In this document: positions 31,889 to 42,530 of the stretch, in pieces
Layout of the letters: each line of letters starts with the position of its first letter
Position numbering within the stretch: the stretch's first letter is position 1
Origin: Paguma larvata
Taxonomy: Eukaryota > Chordata > Mammalia > Carnivora > Viverridae
NCBI GenBank assembly: GCA_030068075.1
Contig: CM057826.1
Location: 72,327,312-72,391,311, forward strand
Direction: 5' to 3'
Length of the DNA: 64,000 nt
Program-made: the position numbers and the translations under genes
The notes under the pieces: model-generated
The model's database searches: none
The model's input: only the letters and a program-made list of their open reading frames with translations
Told to the model about the DNA's origin: nothing

Positions 31889-33605
31889 TGGCTTCATGTG
31901 AATTGAGAACCTAAGTTTTCAGGATTAAAATTTATAACCCATCTCCAAAACACTCATGGATTTAAATCTGGAATTAAGCTTGAATGATTAGCTTTCCAGC
32001 TTTGCTTCCACTCTCTTAGCCGTGGTTTTATTCTCCCAACTAACATATGGATGGTCGTGAGCATCAACTTTATATTCTTATTACTTACAATAGGCTGGAG
32101 ACGAATTCAGTGTGTGTGGGGAGAGGTCTTTAAAAATGGTGATGATGACAGGGGAGGGGAAAAAAGTTGAATGATTAAGTTTGTATTTAATCCAGTTGAA
32201 AAGACTTGGAAGTCATCAGGGAAGATTCCTGCTCTCAGCTTTATTTCTAGGCAAGTGCAAGGTGTGTCTTGGATATGGGTGAGGTAATTGCTCTAGAAGA
32301 TCAGGGTATTGCTCTGTGCATCGTAGCATTCAGAACTGTGATATGCTTGTAAAATATTGTAAAGAAAATTGTTAAAGGGGACCCAATGCCTGGCACCTAG
32401 AATCAGATAATCATATTGGTTTATAGGATGGATAAACCAAAAAAAGAGAAGTAGAATGGTTTTGAACTTATACTTGCTGTACGCAGCATTCCCCAGCTGT
32501 TTGAGCTTGCTTCCAGCCCCCTCTGCATACTCTTGCTCCTTCATGAATTCTAGTCTGTCTACTGAAAAAGGGGTAGCACACGATGTGTATCTAAAGTAGC
32601 ATGATGTAGTAATAATAACTTTCGACCAGACATTTGATGTGCTGTAGGTCTTCTGGATAGCTTAGAAATTTTATGTCACCAGGCAAAACTGACTGGTTTT
32701 ATCTAATTGTGTAAATGCGTGAGGTTTCTTGAGACTTTGGCAAGATACCATAACTGTTGTAAATCTCTTGCCCCATGTGTGAGTGAATCTATTGAATGAG
32801 AGAGGGGGCCTAAACTAAGGTGCTACCAGGGGCCTGGCACTTGGATTGGATCTGGCTTAAAATAAGAATAGGAGATGGCAGCGATTGTAGTAAACCAGAA
32901 TAATGCATTTTAAACTATCTGTTTGAATTCAATGGACATATGATTAGGTTGCCAAACTGCTATAAAAGTTTCTAAAAAGCTGAAGCTCAATTTCTGTAGT
33001 TGTTGCTGACCAATACCACTTCATGCGATGACACTGGTCTGTCATCCTAGAGCTAAGAGTATTGAAATTTGGAAGTTTCTAATTTATGTACAGACCGGAT
33101 GAAAATCCGAGCTGTGGTCTCCGGTTGTGACCTGTAAGTTAGGTAATGACTGGGGAACTCTAAATTTCTTATATTCCCTATTTTTGTCAGTTTTTCCTGC
33201 ACTAGGTAAGCCTGGCTTAAGTCTCTTAATGTTTAATTTCCCTTATGGCCTGTATTTAACACCTCATGCCACTCCAGACTAACCTTGTATTTTTTAATGA
33301 TTCATTTAACTTCTCAGGTAAGTTTTGCCATCTTGTAAAATCTGTTAAGTACAGTGACATAACTTCCTAACTTCCTGATGTTCATTTATTTAGGCACTCT
33401 TATATAAATATTCTTCCAGGAAATCTCTTCAAATGGAATCTTCATAGCTTTTAAAATTTAGTATGGTGAATAGAACTGTACCTTTACTGTATAATTTTAG
33501 GTCATTGTTTTAAATATATCCTAGTAATGTCCTAAGGGGCTGATATGTAGGCTGATATGTTGTCTTTCAAGAAAATGGCCTCAGATTGCTTCTTTTACAA
33601 CAAGT
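31889..33605. other. Unique-looking sequence, no recognised features
   Basis: No gene or nameable repeat. Confidence 0.5.
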
Positions 33606-34560
33606 AAAGATTCTGGATTTTTGTCTTAGAGGCAGTAAGGAGCCATTGCAAGATTTTAAGCAAGACCATTGGAGAATCAGATTTACATTTTAGCAAAGGT
33701 CATTATGGAAGCCATTTGGACCATGGACATTTAAGGGGTGAAGTAAGAGACGAGGTACTATAAGAAATAAAACATTGATACCTTGACCAAAGTATCAATG
33801 TATACAATATACAGTCTAATAATAAGAGGTAAACAAAGAAAAGAATTTTAAAATTTCACTTACACAACCTGAAACATCTAGTAATAATACAGTTATGTTC
33901 ACTATATTCGGCTTAAGAAATCAAGTTAGAAAATTTACTTGTCTCAATTTGCTTTCAGGGTTTATGAGGTGGAGACATCTACATGAAGAGTTAAACAAAT
34001 TTTTATTAAGTACAGGGTAAGTCTGGAGTGGCACTAGAATATTGGACTCTGTTACAGTAAACTAGGGAAAATATTATAGAAAATTACTAAGGTGCTGTCA
34101 ATGGAGGTGGAGAGGAGAGAATGGGATTGTAAGGGTTCAAGTACCATTAAAAAGATAGAATCAATGGGATTGTTTTCAACTGGATGTGAAGGTTGAGTTG
34201 AAGGAGAAGAAAGTGTCACAAATACCTTCTGGCTTGGGCAACTAGGTGTACGATATTGTCATTAGGAAGAGAAGGGCTAGAGGAGGAGGAACAGATATGG
34301 GGAGGGGACAGAGGAGATGAAGTACTAATTTGTTAAATTAGAGGTAACTGTTGGACATTGAAATAAGGATGTCCTAGAGGCAATAAGATACGCAGAACTA
34401 GAACTCAGGAAATAAATTTGAATGGGAAGGTAATACTCGGAGTCATTAGCTTCTGATAATGGTTGGCACTGTAAATTTGGATAAGATCACTTATTTTATG
34501 AGTAAATGTTGCATGAGAAAAGCAGAAGGCCAAGGATACAACACTGAGGAACATAAATAA
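33606..34560 (+). repeat. Long copy of the ancient interspersed repeat family
   Basis: The family phrases follow in order: 'aaggagccattgcaagattt', 'agcaagaccattggagaatc', 'ggcttgggcaactaggtgta', 'taactgttggacattgaaat', then 'ggcaataagatacgcagaac', 'agtcattagcttctgataat', 'aaggccaaggatacaacact' and 'gaggaacataa'. This extends the family well beyond the part seen at 6060-6605 and is the longest copy in the window. Confidence 0.62.
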
Positions 34561-34589
34561 TAATCTTGTTCAGGAAGATTGTATGGTAT

Positions 34590-34795
34590 GTAGAGATAGC
34601 TCTTTGGAGCCTAGCTTTCCTTCTACTAGCTTGGGTGAGTTACTTAACCTTTCTCTCTCGGTTTGCTATCTATAAAATGAGGGTAAATAATGTCTACCCT
34701 TAGGAGAGTTAAAATGGTTATAGAGATAATTAGAAATAATGTAATGTTCTTATGCCAGTGCCGAGGCTATCTGTCATCATTATCTTCTAAATCAT
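34590..34795 (+). mobile_element. MIR-type ancient SINE relic
   Basis: 'cttgggtgagttacttaacc' and 'tatctataaaatgagggtaa' are clear MIR segments in plus orientation. Confidence 0.83.
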
Positions 34796-35343
34796 AGTCA
34801 TCACTACTAATCAAGATCGTTAGAAGTCGGTGGCAAGCCAGAACAAATATCCTGTGAGTGAAGACAAACAGCCTGACCAGAGGAAAGTCATGGGCTTTGG
34901 GGTTTCAACATTGGAGCATCCATTTTGAACACTCAGAAAACTTATTTTTGCTAATTACTATTTTCTAACTACTTTAGGATAGCTAAAATTACAGGAAATG
35001 TGTTATTACAACACTTTCATCTACATAGTTTACATGGGTGTCATAAAAATAGCTTGTCAAATATTAAGGAAAAAAGACAAAAAATTTACTGCAGAATGTC
35101 ACAGAACAAGTATTATCTATCAAAGACAGAAAAGTATTATCTCCATACAGAATAAAAATGAACATACAAGATGGAACTTGTTTAACTTCTTTTTCTCGGC
35201 AAGTGAGGGGGATTTCCCCCACACCCCGATCAATATTCCATTCTTCCCAAATTTACCATATCGGTGAATGAATGTTCATCCATCATTGGCCTAGGCATAC
35301 AAACCAGAAACCTTAGAGTCATCCTAGTATAGGTAGTAAAGGG
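34796..35343. other. Unique-looking sequence, no recognised features
   Basis: No gene or nameable repeat. Confidence 0.5.
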
Positions 35344-35355
35344 AAGGAATCTTCT

Positions 35356-35580
35356 TTTTTTAAATTTTTTAATGTTTATTTATTTTTGAGAGAAAAAGAC
35401 AGAGTGTGAGCAGGGGAGAGGCAGAGAGAGAGAGGGAGTACACAGAATCTGAAGCAGGTTCCAAACTCTAAGCTGTCAGGACAGAGCCTTATGTGGGCCT
35501 TGAACTCAGGAACAACGAGATCATGACCTGAGCAGAAGTCGGTTGGATGCTTAACCGACTGAGACACTCAGGCGCCCCAG
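35356..35580 (-). mobile_element. Felid tRNA-Lys-type SINE, full length
   Basis: Complete minus-strand copy from poly-T tail to 'ctgagacactcaggcgcccc'. An imperfect target-site duplication is visible: 'aaggaatcttct' (35344-35355) against 'aaagaatattct' (35583-35594). Confidence 0.93.
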
Positions 35581-35594
35581 GAAAAGAATATTCT

Positions 35595-36879
35595 AATGAA
35601 TTTAAGAGCAGCCTCTTGAACAAAACCACGGCATGGTTCTTGGTCAAGACCTTGTGAACCTCGCGAATTTATAGCTGAAGACAGAAGCCGCAACTCAGTT
35701 TTGCGGTAGATAGCATTCTTCTTCCTCACTCTCACCTTTTAGGCAGTCTGTGACTTTGTGAGCCTGTCACAGCATGTCTCTAGGAAGAAAAAAACTTGGC
35801 AAAATTTACATTTTCTTCTATCATATTAAAACAAGCCTTGTGGACATACTATGATGTAATTCTCCAAAATGAAAAGCTTTAGGAGAAATTACCAGTCTTA
35901 TCAATCAAAAGACATATATCCAGCTTGATGCACAGAATTTAGTATATTTCCCTCTGGAAGATACTAGCTTTCTACGGAAGCCTGATAAAGTTGTTTTTCA
36001 CAAAGCAGCAGCTGTGTAACCTGACGGCTGGAAGGCAAGCACAGACCTGGACATTTCCTTAAGGGGCAACCCATTCAATTTCATTTGCCAGAGTTAGGAA
36101 GGCTTATGAGTGTTTTAACACTTTAGGAATCTGGCTTACGTGGATTAAGCCATGCAAACTTTTTCACTACAGGATATCTGAAGAACTTGTTGGAAGTTAC
36201 ACGATGAACCACAAAGTTGGTTAGAACATAAGATCTTCAGGAAGATGGGCCGAACTGGATTTGTTGTGCCCAAAGCATGAAAAGCTAGTGAGAAATTTAA
36301 TAACTGTCTATTTCTATCTTCATTGCTTTTACAGGTCACAAGTCTAATACATGCTTGTATTAAAAAGATTCAAGTGATCATGTATATGCAGATGGAAGGT
36401 CATCCCCTCATCCCCCCAAAACCGTCAATAGCGTATACGTACCCTTCCACACTTTCCCCTTGCACATATCGATATATTAATAATGCTTTTAATTAAAAAT
36501 GATATTCAAGTCCAAAGCTTTTCAGATTGGTGAGGGAGGAAGGGAGAGGAAAAAGGAAAAGCATTTTAATTACTCCAGAGCTGGGGATAACGGTCAAAGA
36601 TTTTTTGAACGTTTCCATGCCCAGAGACATATTGCATTGCAGTGAGGACAAAAAGCCGTATCTCTAAGAATATGGAGAATGCAGATTCCTTCCTTATGCC
36701 CTACTTCCCACAGTTAGCATGGAGGGAAAGATAGAGTTCATACCGATTGGTAGATCCCAAGTTACATCTTGGTTCCCATGGCACACGTTTGGTCGGCTAA
36801 CCCCACATACATTCCCGCCTCCATCTAGAGTATGGCTAGAAAACCCCATACTTATTTTGTTTAGACGTGGCCAAAAAGG
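35595..36879. other. Mostly unique sequence; possible very old repeat at 36360-36490
   Basis: No gene. The stretch around 36360-36490 ('gatcatgtatatgcagatgg', 'acccttccacactttcccct') resembles a decayed old L1 or MER relic, but I cannot name it. Confidence 0.45.
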
Positions 36880-37418
36880 TGTATTTTAAAGTTTGCTTCT
36901 GGAAGGGTTAAATGCACTTTGTACACCCTACTTTCCCTTTTCTTCTTACATTGAACACAGCATGATCTGAAACTTGAATGGCCATCTTGAGACCATGATG
37001 GAGACCAGTGCAATTAAAATAGACACCCAGGGCACCTGGCTGGCTCAGTTGGTTAAGCAACCAACTTTGGCTCAGGTCATGATCATGGTTTGTGGATTTG
37101 AGCCCCACATTGGTCTCTGTGCTGACAGCCTAGAGCCTGGAGCCTTCTTCAGATTATTTTCTCCTTCTGTCTCTGCCCCTCCTCCCACGTGCACTCTGTC
37201 ACTCTCTCTATCAAAAATATACAGTGAAAAAAAAAATAGCCAAAAGACAGGAAGGGCCTAGATGGCTGACAGTAATTTTGAGTAGCAGTCATAACTCCAG
37301 AACAACATAACTATAGGTGTTTAGGTCATGGAAAAATAACCCTAATTTATTTGAGCCACTGTCCTTTGGGATTTCTGTTACTGGTAGTTGAAGGCTCTCC
37401 TAACTAATAACAGTGGTA
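36880..37418 (+). mobile_element. MaLR (MLT1-type) LTR, split by a SINE
   Basis: The first part holds 'ggccatcttgagaccatgat'. The second part, after the SINE, holds 'ctagatggctgacagtaatt' and the typical MLT1 end 'atttgagccactgtcctttg', 'ggatttctgttactggtag' and 'ctaactaataac'. MaLR elements are old LTR retrotransposons related to ERV-L. No internal region is seen, so this is a lone LTR. The left end is not well defined. Confidence 0.72.
37030..37238 (+). mobile_element. CAN-type SINE inserted in the MaLR LTR
   Basis: Head 'ggcacctggctggctcagtt', B-box region 'tggatttgagccccacattg', CT-rich middle and a poly-A tail (37227-37236). The sequence 'aaaatag' occurs just before the head (37016-37022) and at the end of the tail, a probable part of the target-site duplication. 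Confidence 0.92.
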
Positions 37419-38300
37419 AACCTATTTCTCTTATTTGCCTCGACAATACTGGGCCTGATTGTATGTAACTAGTGGGTCTACATATAAGGCCGTCGTTGCT
37501 TAGTATGGTGTCTGTCACATGAAAAGATTCCCCAGATGTGAGCTGTTTTTCCATTTAATTTATTCTCCCCCAATTTTCTGTATATTACTTTGGGAGGTCA
37601 TAAATAAAAACTTGAAAAATCATGCCAAGGATATTTTTAGAGTGCTTTTCTTACATTTTTTTTGCATTAAGCTTAATTAGTATTTTTATGTATTATTGCT
37701 CCTGCCCTGTCTTCATACAATCCTTTTTTTAAAAAAGATATCTACAATATGGTTTGGAGGGGACTCTGGATATCTTTCTACTTAAGGCAATTCAGCCTGA
37801 ACTGGCTTTCCTGTTGCTTTCTTGCCCAAGGGCTTAGTTAGCCACAGGTGCTTTATGGGCAGCTGAAAAATAGGACAACCATATAATTTATTGTCCAAAC
37901 TGGGACGTTTTTGACAGAGAAAGGGAGTGCTGGTAATAAAGAATCAGGACAATAGGAATAAACCTGGTTGTGTGGCCCTCAAATGACTGCCTTCTTTCAG
38001 GTACAGTTGTTTTAGGGAATCCCCCTGAGCTCTGTCCACCCACATCCTTACAGACCCTCTGTTAGCTTCCAGTTTTTGAATGACAGAATTATTTTGCCTG
38101 GGTTTAGGGAGTCTCAGAATAGGGGAACTTTTGGTAGGAGGCAGAAGCAGAACTTCTCATACTGCACCACAGGGAATGTCTTCCCTGGAAAAAGGCATAA
38201 CCAAACAGCTAAAAATACATATATTGTAACATTTTCATTTCCTTTGTAAACTTTTCAAAGTGTTTTCTTTTAGCTCCACATTCGTGAGATCATGACCTGT
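37419..38300. other. Unique-looking sequence, no recognised features
   Basis: No gene or nameable repeat. Confidence 0.5.
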
Positions 38301-38664
38301 CAGTTCAGTTTATGCTGCTATAACAAATATAACAGACTGGGTTAAACACCTTACATTACCTCTCACAGTTCTGGAGGCTGGGAAGTCCAAGGTCAAAGTA
38401 CTGATAGATCCTGTGTCTGGCAAGGACTGTTTTCCTGGTTTGCAAATGGCTGCCTTCTCATTTTCCTTACATCCTTACATGGGGGGTTAGAGAGAGGGAA
38501 AGCTCTCTTGGGTATCTTTTTGTAAGGGCACTCATTCCATTCCTGAGGGTTCCGTGCTCATGATGTACTCATCTCCCAGGGGCACGTTTCCTAATACCAT
38601 CACCTTGCAGGTTAGGATTTCAACATATCAATTTTGAAGGGACCCAAGTGTTCAGTCCATAACA
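38301..38664 (+). repeat. Ancient interspersed repeat, same family as 11531-11863
   Basis: 'tatgctgctataacaaatat', 'cacagttctggaggctggga', 'aaatggctgccttctca', 'gtaagggcactcattccat', 'cctaataccatcaccttgca' and 'tttcaacatatcaattttg', ending 'ttcagtccataaca'. This copy is slightly longer and better preserved than the one at 11.5 kb. Confidence 0.75.
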
Positions 38665-39230
38665 TTGGCCTTATTTACTTCTTGATTATTCCATTCACAA
38701 ACACCTTGCCCCAGCCAAAATATTTTATTTATTGTTCTGCTAACACGGTGCTTGCATTTCTATTCCTACCCTTGCATATACCTGGTCTCTGCATGCAACA
38801 CTCTCTCCTCGTGTGAGATGACATTCTCATAAACTTACATATACAAAACAGATACAGAAATAATACATTGCCACTATTTGTCATCATAATTATATCACAT
38901 GGCAACATAAAAACTCCCCCAATTGACCAAATTAGAGTAAGATTACTTTATCTCCCATATTAAATAAATCCTATCATATAATTTCTTGTTTTCTTAGCAA
39001 TTAGGGTTATAATCCTATAACTATAAAAACATTTTTTTTCTCTTTTCTCCATGTAGAGGATTACATTTCTGAAATTTTTGAGGTCTTTATGTTGGAATTT
39101 ATTACCCAGAAGGCAAAAGTAAATTTTGAACTCTATGATTTGTTGTTTCTATCAAAATAATGAGTAGGAAGTAATAAAAATAATTTGTGTGATTCTGCCC
39201 CATTAAGAATATAAGAGTATTCAGTAAGGT
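38665..39230. other. AT-rich sequence, no recognised features
   Basis: No gene or nameable repeat. Confidence 0.5.
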
Positions 39231-39322
39231 ATTATATATGTGAATATATACATATATATACACACACACATATATGCACAATATGATTTGTGTGTGCATA
39301 TATATATATACACACACACAAT
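39231..39322. repeat. Compound TA/CA microsatellite
   Basis: Two blocks, each TATATA followed by CACACA, are separated by 'atatgatttgtgtgtgc', so that the TG and CA runs can pair with one another. The second block repeats the order of the first. Confidence 0.9.
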
Positions 39323-39631
39323 GTGATTTCAATAGCAACAACAAATCATGTAGTTGAATGGCTGTGAGGCCAAAAAGAAGAGGAAAGAGTGAGGAGAGCC
39401 TGGCCTTCACATCCATTCATATTAAACTGAAGCTTCGGGGGTGGGGGGTTGAAAACCGACTTATAATAGGTAGAAGAGTTCTCTTGACTGTGCAGCCTCA
39501 CAGAGTGCTACATGATACCATTTAATAATTTATTTACTCAGATTTCTAGGATAAAAACCCTATCATTAACTCTGCTTCGTTTCAAATTTGCTCAAAATTT
39601 TATTATAATCAGGTGTTGAACTTCAGAAAAA
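39323..39631. other. Unique-looking sequence, no recognised features
   Basis: No gene or nameable repeat. A G-rich patch lies at about 39436-39449. Confidence 0.45.
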
Positions 39632-39925
39632 TATTTTTCTCTATCTATTGAGATGACCATATGGTTTTTCTTCTTCAGTATGCTGATATGTTCAATTGCC
39701 ATGCTGGGTTTTCTAATTCAAACCATCCTTGCATTCATGCAATAGACCTAATTTAGTCAAAAGTATTTTTTTAATGTTAGTTTGTTAATGTTTCTGTATC
39801 CACATTTATAAAGGAGATTATCTTTTGTTTCTCGTAGTATCCTTATCTTGATTTTTTATTAATCACTGATTCTTCTGCTGGTATTTAATATCATAAATAG
39901 GAAGATTAGGCCAGTAACTTTATCT
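39632..39925 (-). mobile_element. Old L1 ORF2 fragment (reverse transcriptase region)
   Basis: On the plus strand, 'tctatctattgagatgacca', then 'catccttgcattcatgcaat' and 'ggaagattaggccagtaact', is the reverse of the L1 ORF2 region downstream of the catalytic motif. It is diverged and broken. Confidence 0.8.
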
Positions 39926-40011
39926 TTTAACTATATAACACTTCAAAAACTGTTCTTAGCATTCAGGATATCATAAGGGGTGATTAAAATTCATGAGAAA
40001 TTTGTCTTCAG

Positions 40012-40328
40012 GGAAAGATAAATACCATATGATTTCACTCATACATGGAATTTAATAAACAAAACAGATGAACATAGAGGAAAGGGAAAAAAAGAGAGAG
40101 AGGGAGGCAAACCATAAGAAACTCTTCACTGTAGAGAACAAATGGAGAGTTGATGGAGGGTGGGGGGTGGGGAATGGGCTAAATGGGTGATGGGTATTAA
40201 GTAGGGTACTTGTGGTGATGAGCACTGAATGTTGTAGATAAGTGATGAATCACTAAATTCTATTCCTGAAACCAATATTACACTATATGTTAACTAACTA
40301 GAATTTAAATAAAAACTAAAGAAAAAGA
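40012..40328 (+). mobile_element. L1 3' end (5'-truncated)
   Basis: Plus-strand carnivore L1 3' UTR: 'accatatgatttcactcata', 'agatgaacatagaggaaagg', 'taaatgggtgatgggtatta', 'tgatgagcactgaatgttgt' and 'gttaactaactagaatttaa', ending in an A-rich tail. It is the same family as the elements at 3529-4598 and 59927-60688. Confidence 0.93.
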
Positions 40329-40642
40329 TTATTGGCAATAAAAGTCAGCCCAAGAAATAGATAAAACACTAAGTTGATATCACCAGAACAGAGCCTCTGC
40401 ATAAATGAAAAAGAAGCTTTCAGTGAAATTTAGTTAAAAACCTGGAAGTTATTAAAGATATTTCATAAGTTTTAGTTTTCTAAAACTAAATTATATTGTA
40501 TTCAACTTATTTATAAGGACTTAATTTTTAATTTCATTGTATATTATTACATTTTATTAACTGATTATTACATGTGAAAATTCATGAAAAATTTAACAGA
40601 GTTGGGGTAAAAAATACCAGAAGAAATGACACATTTTAAAAA
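40329..40642. other. AT-rich sequence between L1 and SINE
   Basis: No gene or nameable repeat. Confidence 0.5.
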
Positions 40643-40665
40643 TAAAACAGAGAGGGGCGCCTGGG

Positions 40666-40677
40666 TGGCTCAGTCGG
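40666..40677 (+). promoter_or_regulatory. RNA polymerase III A box in the SINE
   Basis: 'tggctcagtcgg' matches the A box of tRNA-Lys genes ('tagctcagtcgg') apart from the second base. Together with the B box downstream it forms the internal promoter by which such SINEs are transcribed. Whether this copy is active is unknown. Confidence 0.75.
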
Positions 40678-40721
40678 TTAGGCGGCCGACTTCAGCTCAG
40701 GTCATGATCTCACGATCTGTG

Positions 40722-40732
40722 AGTTCGAGCCC
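40722..40732 (+). promoter_or_regulatory. RNA polymerase III B box in the SINE
   Basis: 'agttcgagccc' matches the tRNA B box consensus (GGTTCGANNCC) except at the first base. It lies about 45 bases after the A box, a normal tRNA-like spacing. Confidence 0.78.
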
Positions 40733-40986
40733 CACATAGGGCTCTGTGCTGATGGCTCATCAGAGCCTGGAGCCTGCTTCAGATTCTGTATCTCCCTCTC
40801 TCTCTGCCCTTGCCCTGCTCACGCTCTGTCTCTATGTCTCTCAAAAATAAATAAACGTTAAAAAAAAGTTAAAAAAATAAATAAGTAAAACAGAGAAAAT
40901 ATCACTCAACAAAAAGTAAAGTAGGCTGCTGTAGTGGAACTTGCAGTGGAGACTGTTTAAAACCTATTTGTCACTGGAAGAGTATT

Positions 40987-41041
40987 GAATAAATAAATAG
41001 ATGAGATTAAATAAATAGATAGATAAATAAATAAATAAAAT
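40987..41041. repeat. (AAAT)n/(GATA)n simple repeat
   Basis: Irregular tetranucleotide run of AAAT and AGAT units. Confidence 0.92.
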
Positions 41042-41238
41042 TCATGATTATATTGCTAATTATTATTATATTGCTATTAATTAATAAGGAAGAGTAAAAA
41101 GAGCCCCAGATCTAAAGGAACTAAAAATTAAAAAACCCAGCATCTCTGATTCTCACTCTGACACTTATTCGTTAGCCGTGTGGGCTTGAATATAACAGAA
41201 TTTTATGATGAGTTATGCATTTAAAAAACATAATTCTT
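41042..41238. other. AT-rich spacer
   Basis: No recognised feature. Confidence 0.5.
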
Positions 41239-41688
41239 TGGATAACAAAAGATGTGATATATACATGTGATACATACATACATACATACATGCATGCACA
41301 CAATGGAATATTACTCAGCCATAAAAAAGAATGAACTCTTACCACTTGCAACAACATGAATGGGTCTAGAGAGTATAATGCTATGTGAAATAAGTCAGTC
41401 AAAGATAAATACCATATTATTTCACATATGTGGAATCTAAGAAACAAAAGAATGAACCAAGAAAAAAGAGACAAACCAGAAAACAGTCTCTTAACTATAG
41501 AGAACAAACTGATGGTTACCAGTGAGGAGGTGGGTAGGGGGATAGGTGAAATTGGTGGTGGAGGTTAAGACTACTCTTAACCTGGTGAGCACTGAGTAAT
41601 GTATGGAAATGTTAAATCACTATATTGTACACCTGAGAGTAATGTCGTACTGTATGTTAACAATACTGGTGTTAATAAAAATGATTCT
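41239..41688 (+). mobile_element. L1 3' end (older subfamily, 5'-truncated)
   Basis: 'caatggaatattactcagcc' and 'catgaatgggtctagagagt' (end of ORF2) are followed by 'aagtcagtcaaagataaata' and the 3' UTR ('tgatggttaccagtgaggag', 'gtacacctgagagtaatgtc'). A (CATA)n run lies at about 41270-41292. It belongs to a different, older L1 type than the copy at 40012. Confidence 0.9.
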
Positions 41689-42086
41689 GTTGCAAGTGTA
41701 GAAGATGAACTGTCAGGGGAGTGTATAAAACTGTTAAGAAGCTGTTGGAATATTCTAAGCAATGAGCAGACTTTGAACTAAGACCATTGTAATGGAGATT
41801 AAGGAGGGTGCAAATGCAGATCTTTTGGCTACAGTTAATCTTTACAATCTGCCTCTTACTTCTCATGGAGTTAGAGACATACATCTAAATGGAGGTTCTG
41901 TCAGTTACTAGGTGCTCAATTTTATGCTGCACATAATTCAGTGTCACTGAACATTACTGAAGCAGTACAGATGTAATAGTACCTGTCTCATTTAAGTCAC
42001 TATGAAATTAAATGATAAATCCTAGATGAAGTAGCTACCATGATTCCTGAAATATACTATGTACTAGAGAAATTGAAAAGGTACTA
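41689..42086. other. Unique-looking sequence, no recognised features
   Basis: No gene or nameable repeat. Confidence 0.5.
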
Positions 42087-42293
42087 TTTTTGTTTATTTA
42101 TTTTGAGAGAGAGAGAGAACAAGCAAGCAGGGGAGGGACAGAGAGAGAGGGAGAGACTGAGAATCCAAAGCAGGCTCTGCACTGTCATTGTGGAACCCGA
42201 CATGGGACTCAAATCCATGAACCACTGTGAGATCATGGCCTGAGCTGAAACCAAGAGTCAGACACTTAACCAGCTGAACGACTCAGGCATCCC
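42087..42293 (-). mobile_element. CAN-type SINE, older copy
   Basis: Minus-strand copy: 'gtttatttattttgagagag' to 'ctgaacgactcaggcatccc'. Many substitutions, no clear target-site duplication. Confidence 0.92.
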
Positions 42294-42394
42294 AAGATAA
42301 TTATTTTTTTAAGGTAATTATTTTTAATTATGAGAAAACTATTCAGATCCTAGATGTACTTTAGGTTGATGGAAAGAAAAGGGAACTGAGGCAG

Positions 42395-42530
42395 GAGGCA
42401 GAAAATTTGGATTCTAATGCATCTCTGTTACTTAATGGTGATTTATCTTAAGAAACTTGAGCTTCGGTTTTCTAATTTGTGAAATGAAAGTTTTGTGCTA
42501 CATGGATGGGTCTCCACTGTAAGCAGTGAC
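42395..42530 (+). mobile_element. MIR-type ancient SINE relic
   Basis: 'ggattctaatgcatctctgt', 'tggtgatttatcttaagaaa' and 'ttctaatttgtgaaatgaaa' follow the MIR order with strong decay. Confidence 0.6.

Larger units (their letters stand above)
40654..40885 (+). mobile_element. Youngest-looking felid SINE in the window
   Basis: Near-ideal copy: 'ggggcgcctgggtggctcag', 'cggttaggcggccgacttca', 'gttcgagccccac', CT-rich middle and the tail 'aaaaataaataaacgtt'. It keeps at least eight CpG sites, which mutate fast, so it is recent. An 11-bp perfect target-site duplication, 'taaaacagaga', is at 40643-40653 and 40886-40896. The ATC insertion at 40759-40761 ('ggctcatcagagcc') is shared with the copy at 446-663. 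Confidence 0.97.

Noticed and set aside
38281..38300. 'gtgagatcatgacctg', as in SINE heads
   Set aside because: Only 16 bases match and no other SINE segment lies nearby. Coincidence or an unprovable relic.
39102..39416. 104-codon minus-strand frame with Tyr/Ile/His runs
   Set aside because: Translation of the TA/CA microsatellite.
40654..40740. Possible tRNA-Lys gene
   Set aside because: A and B boxes are present but the acceptor stem and anticodon arm do not fold as a tRNA, and the CT-rich region and tail mark a SINE.
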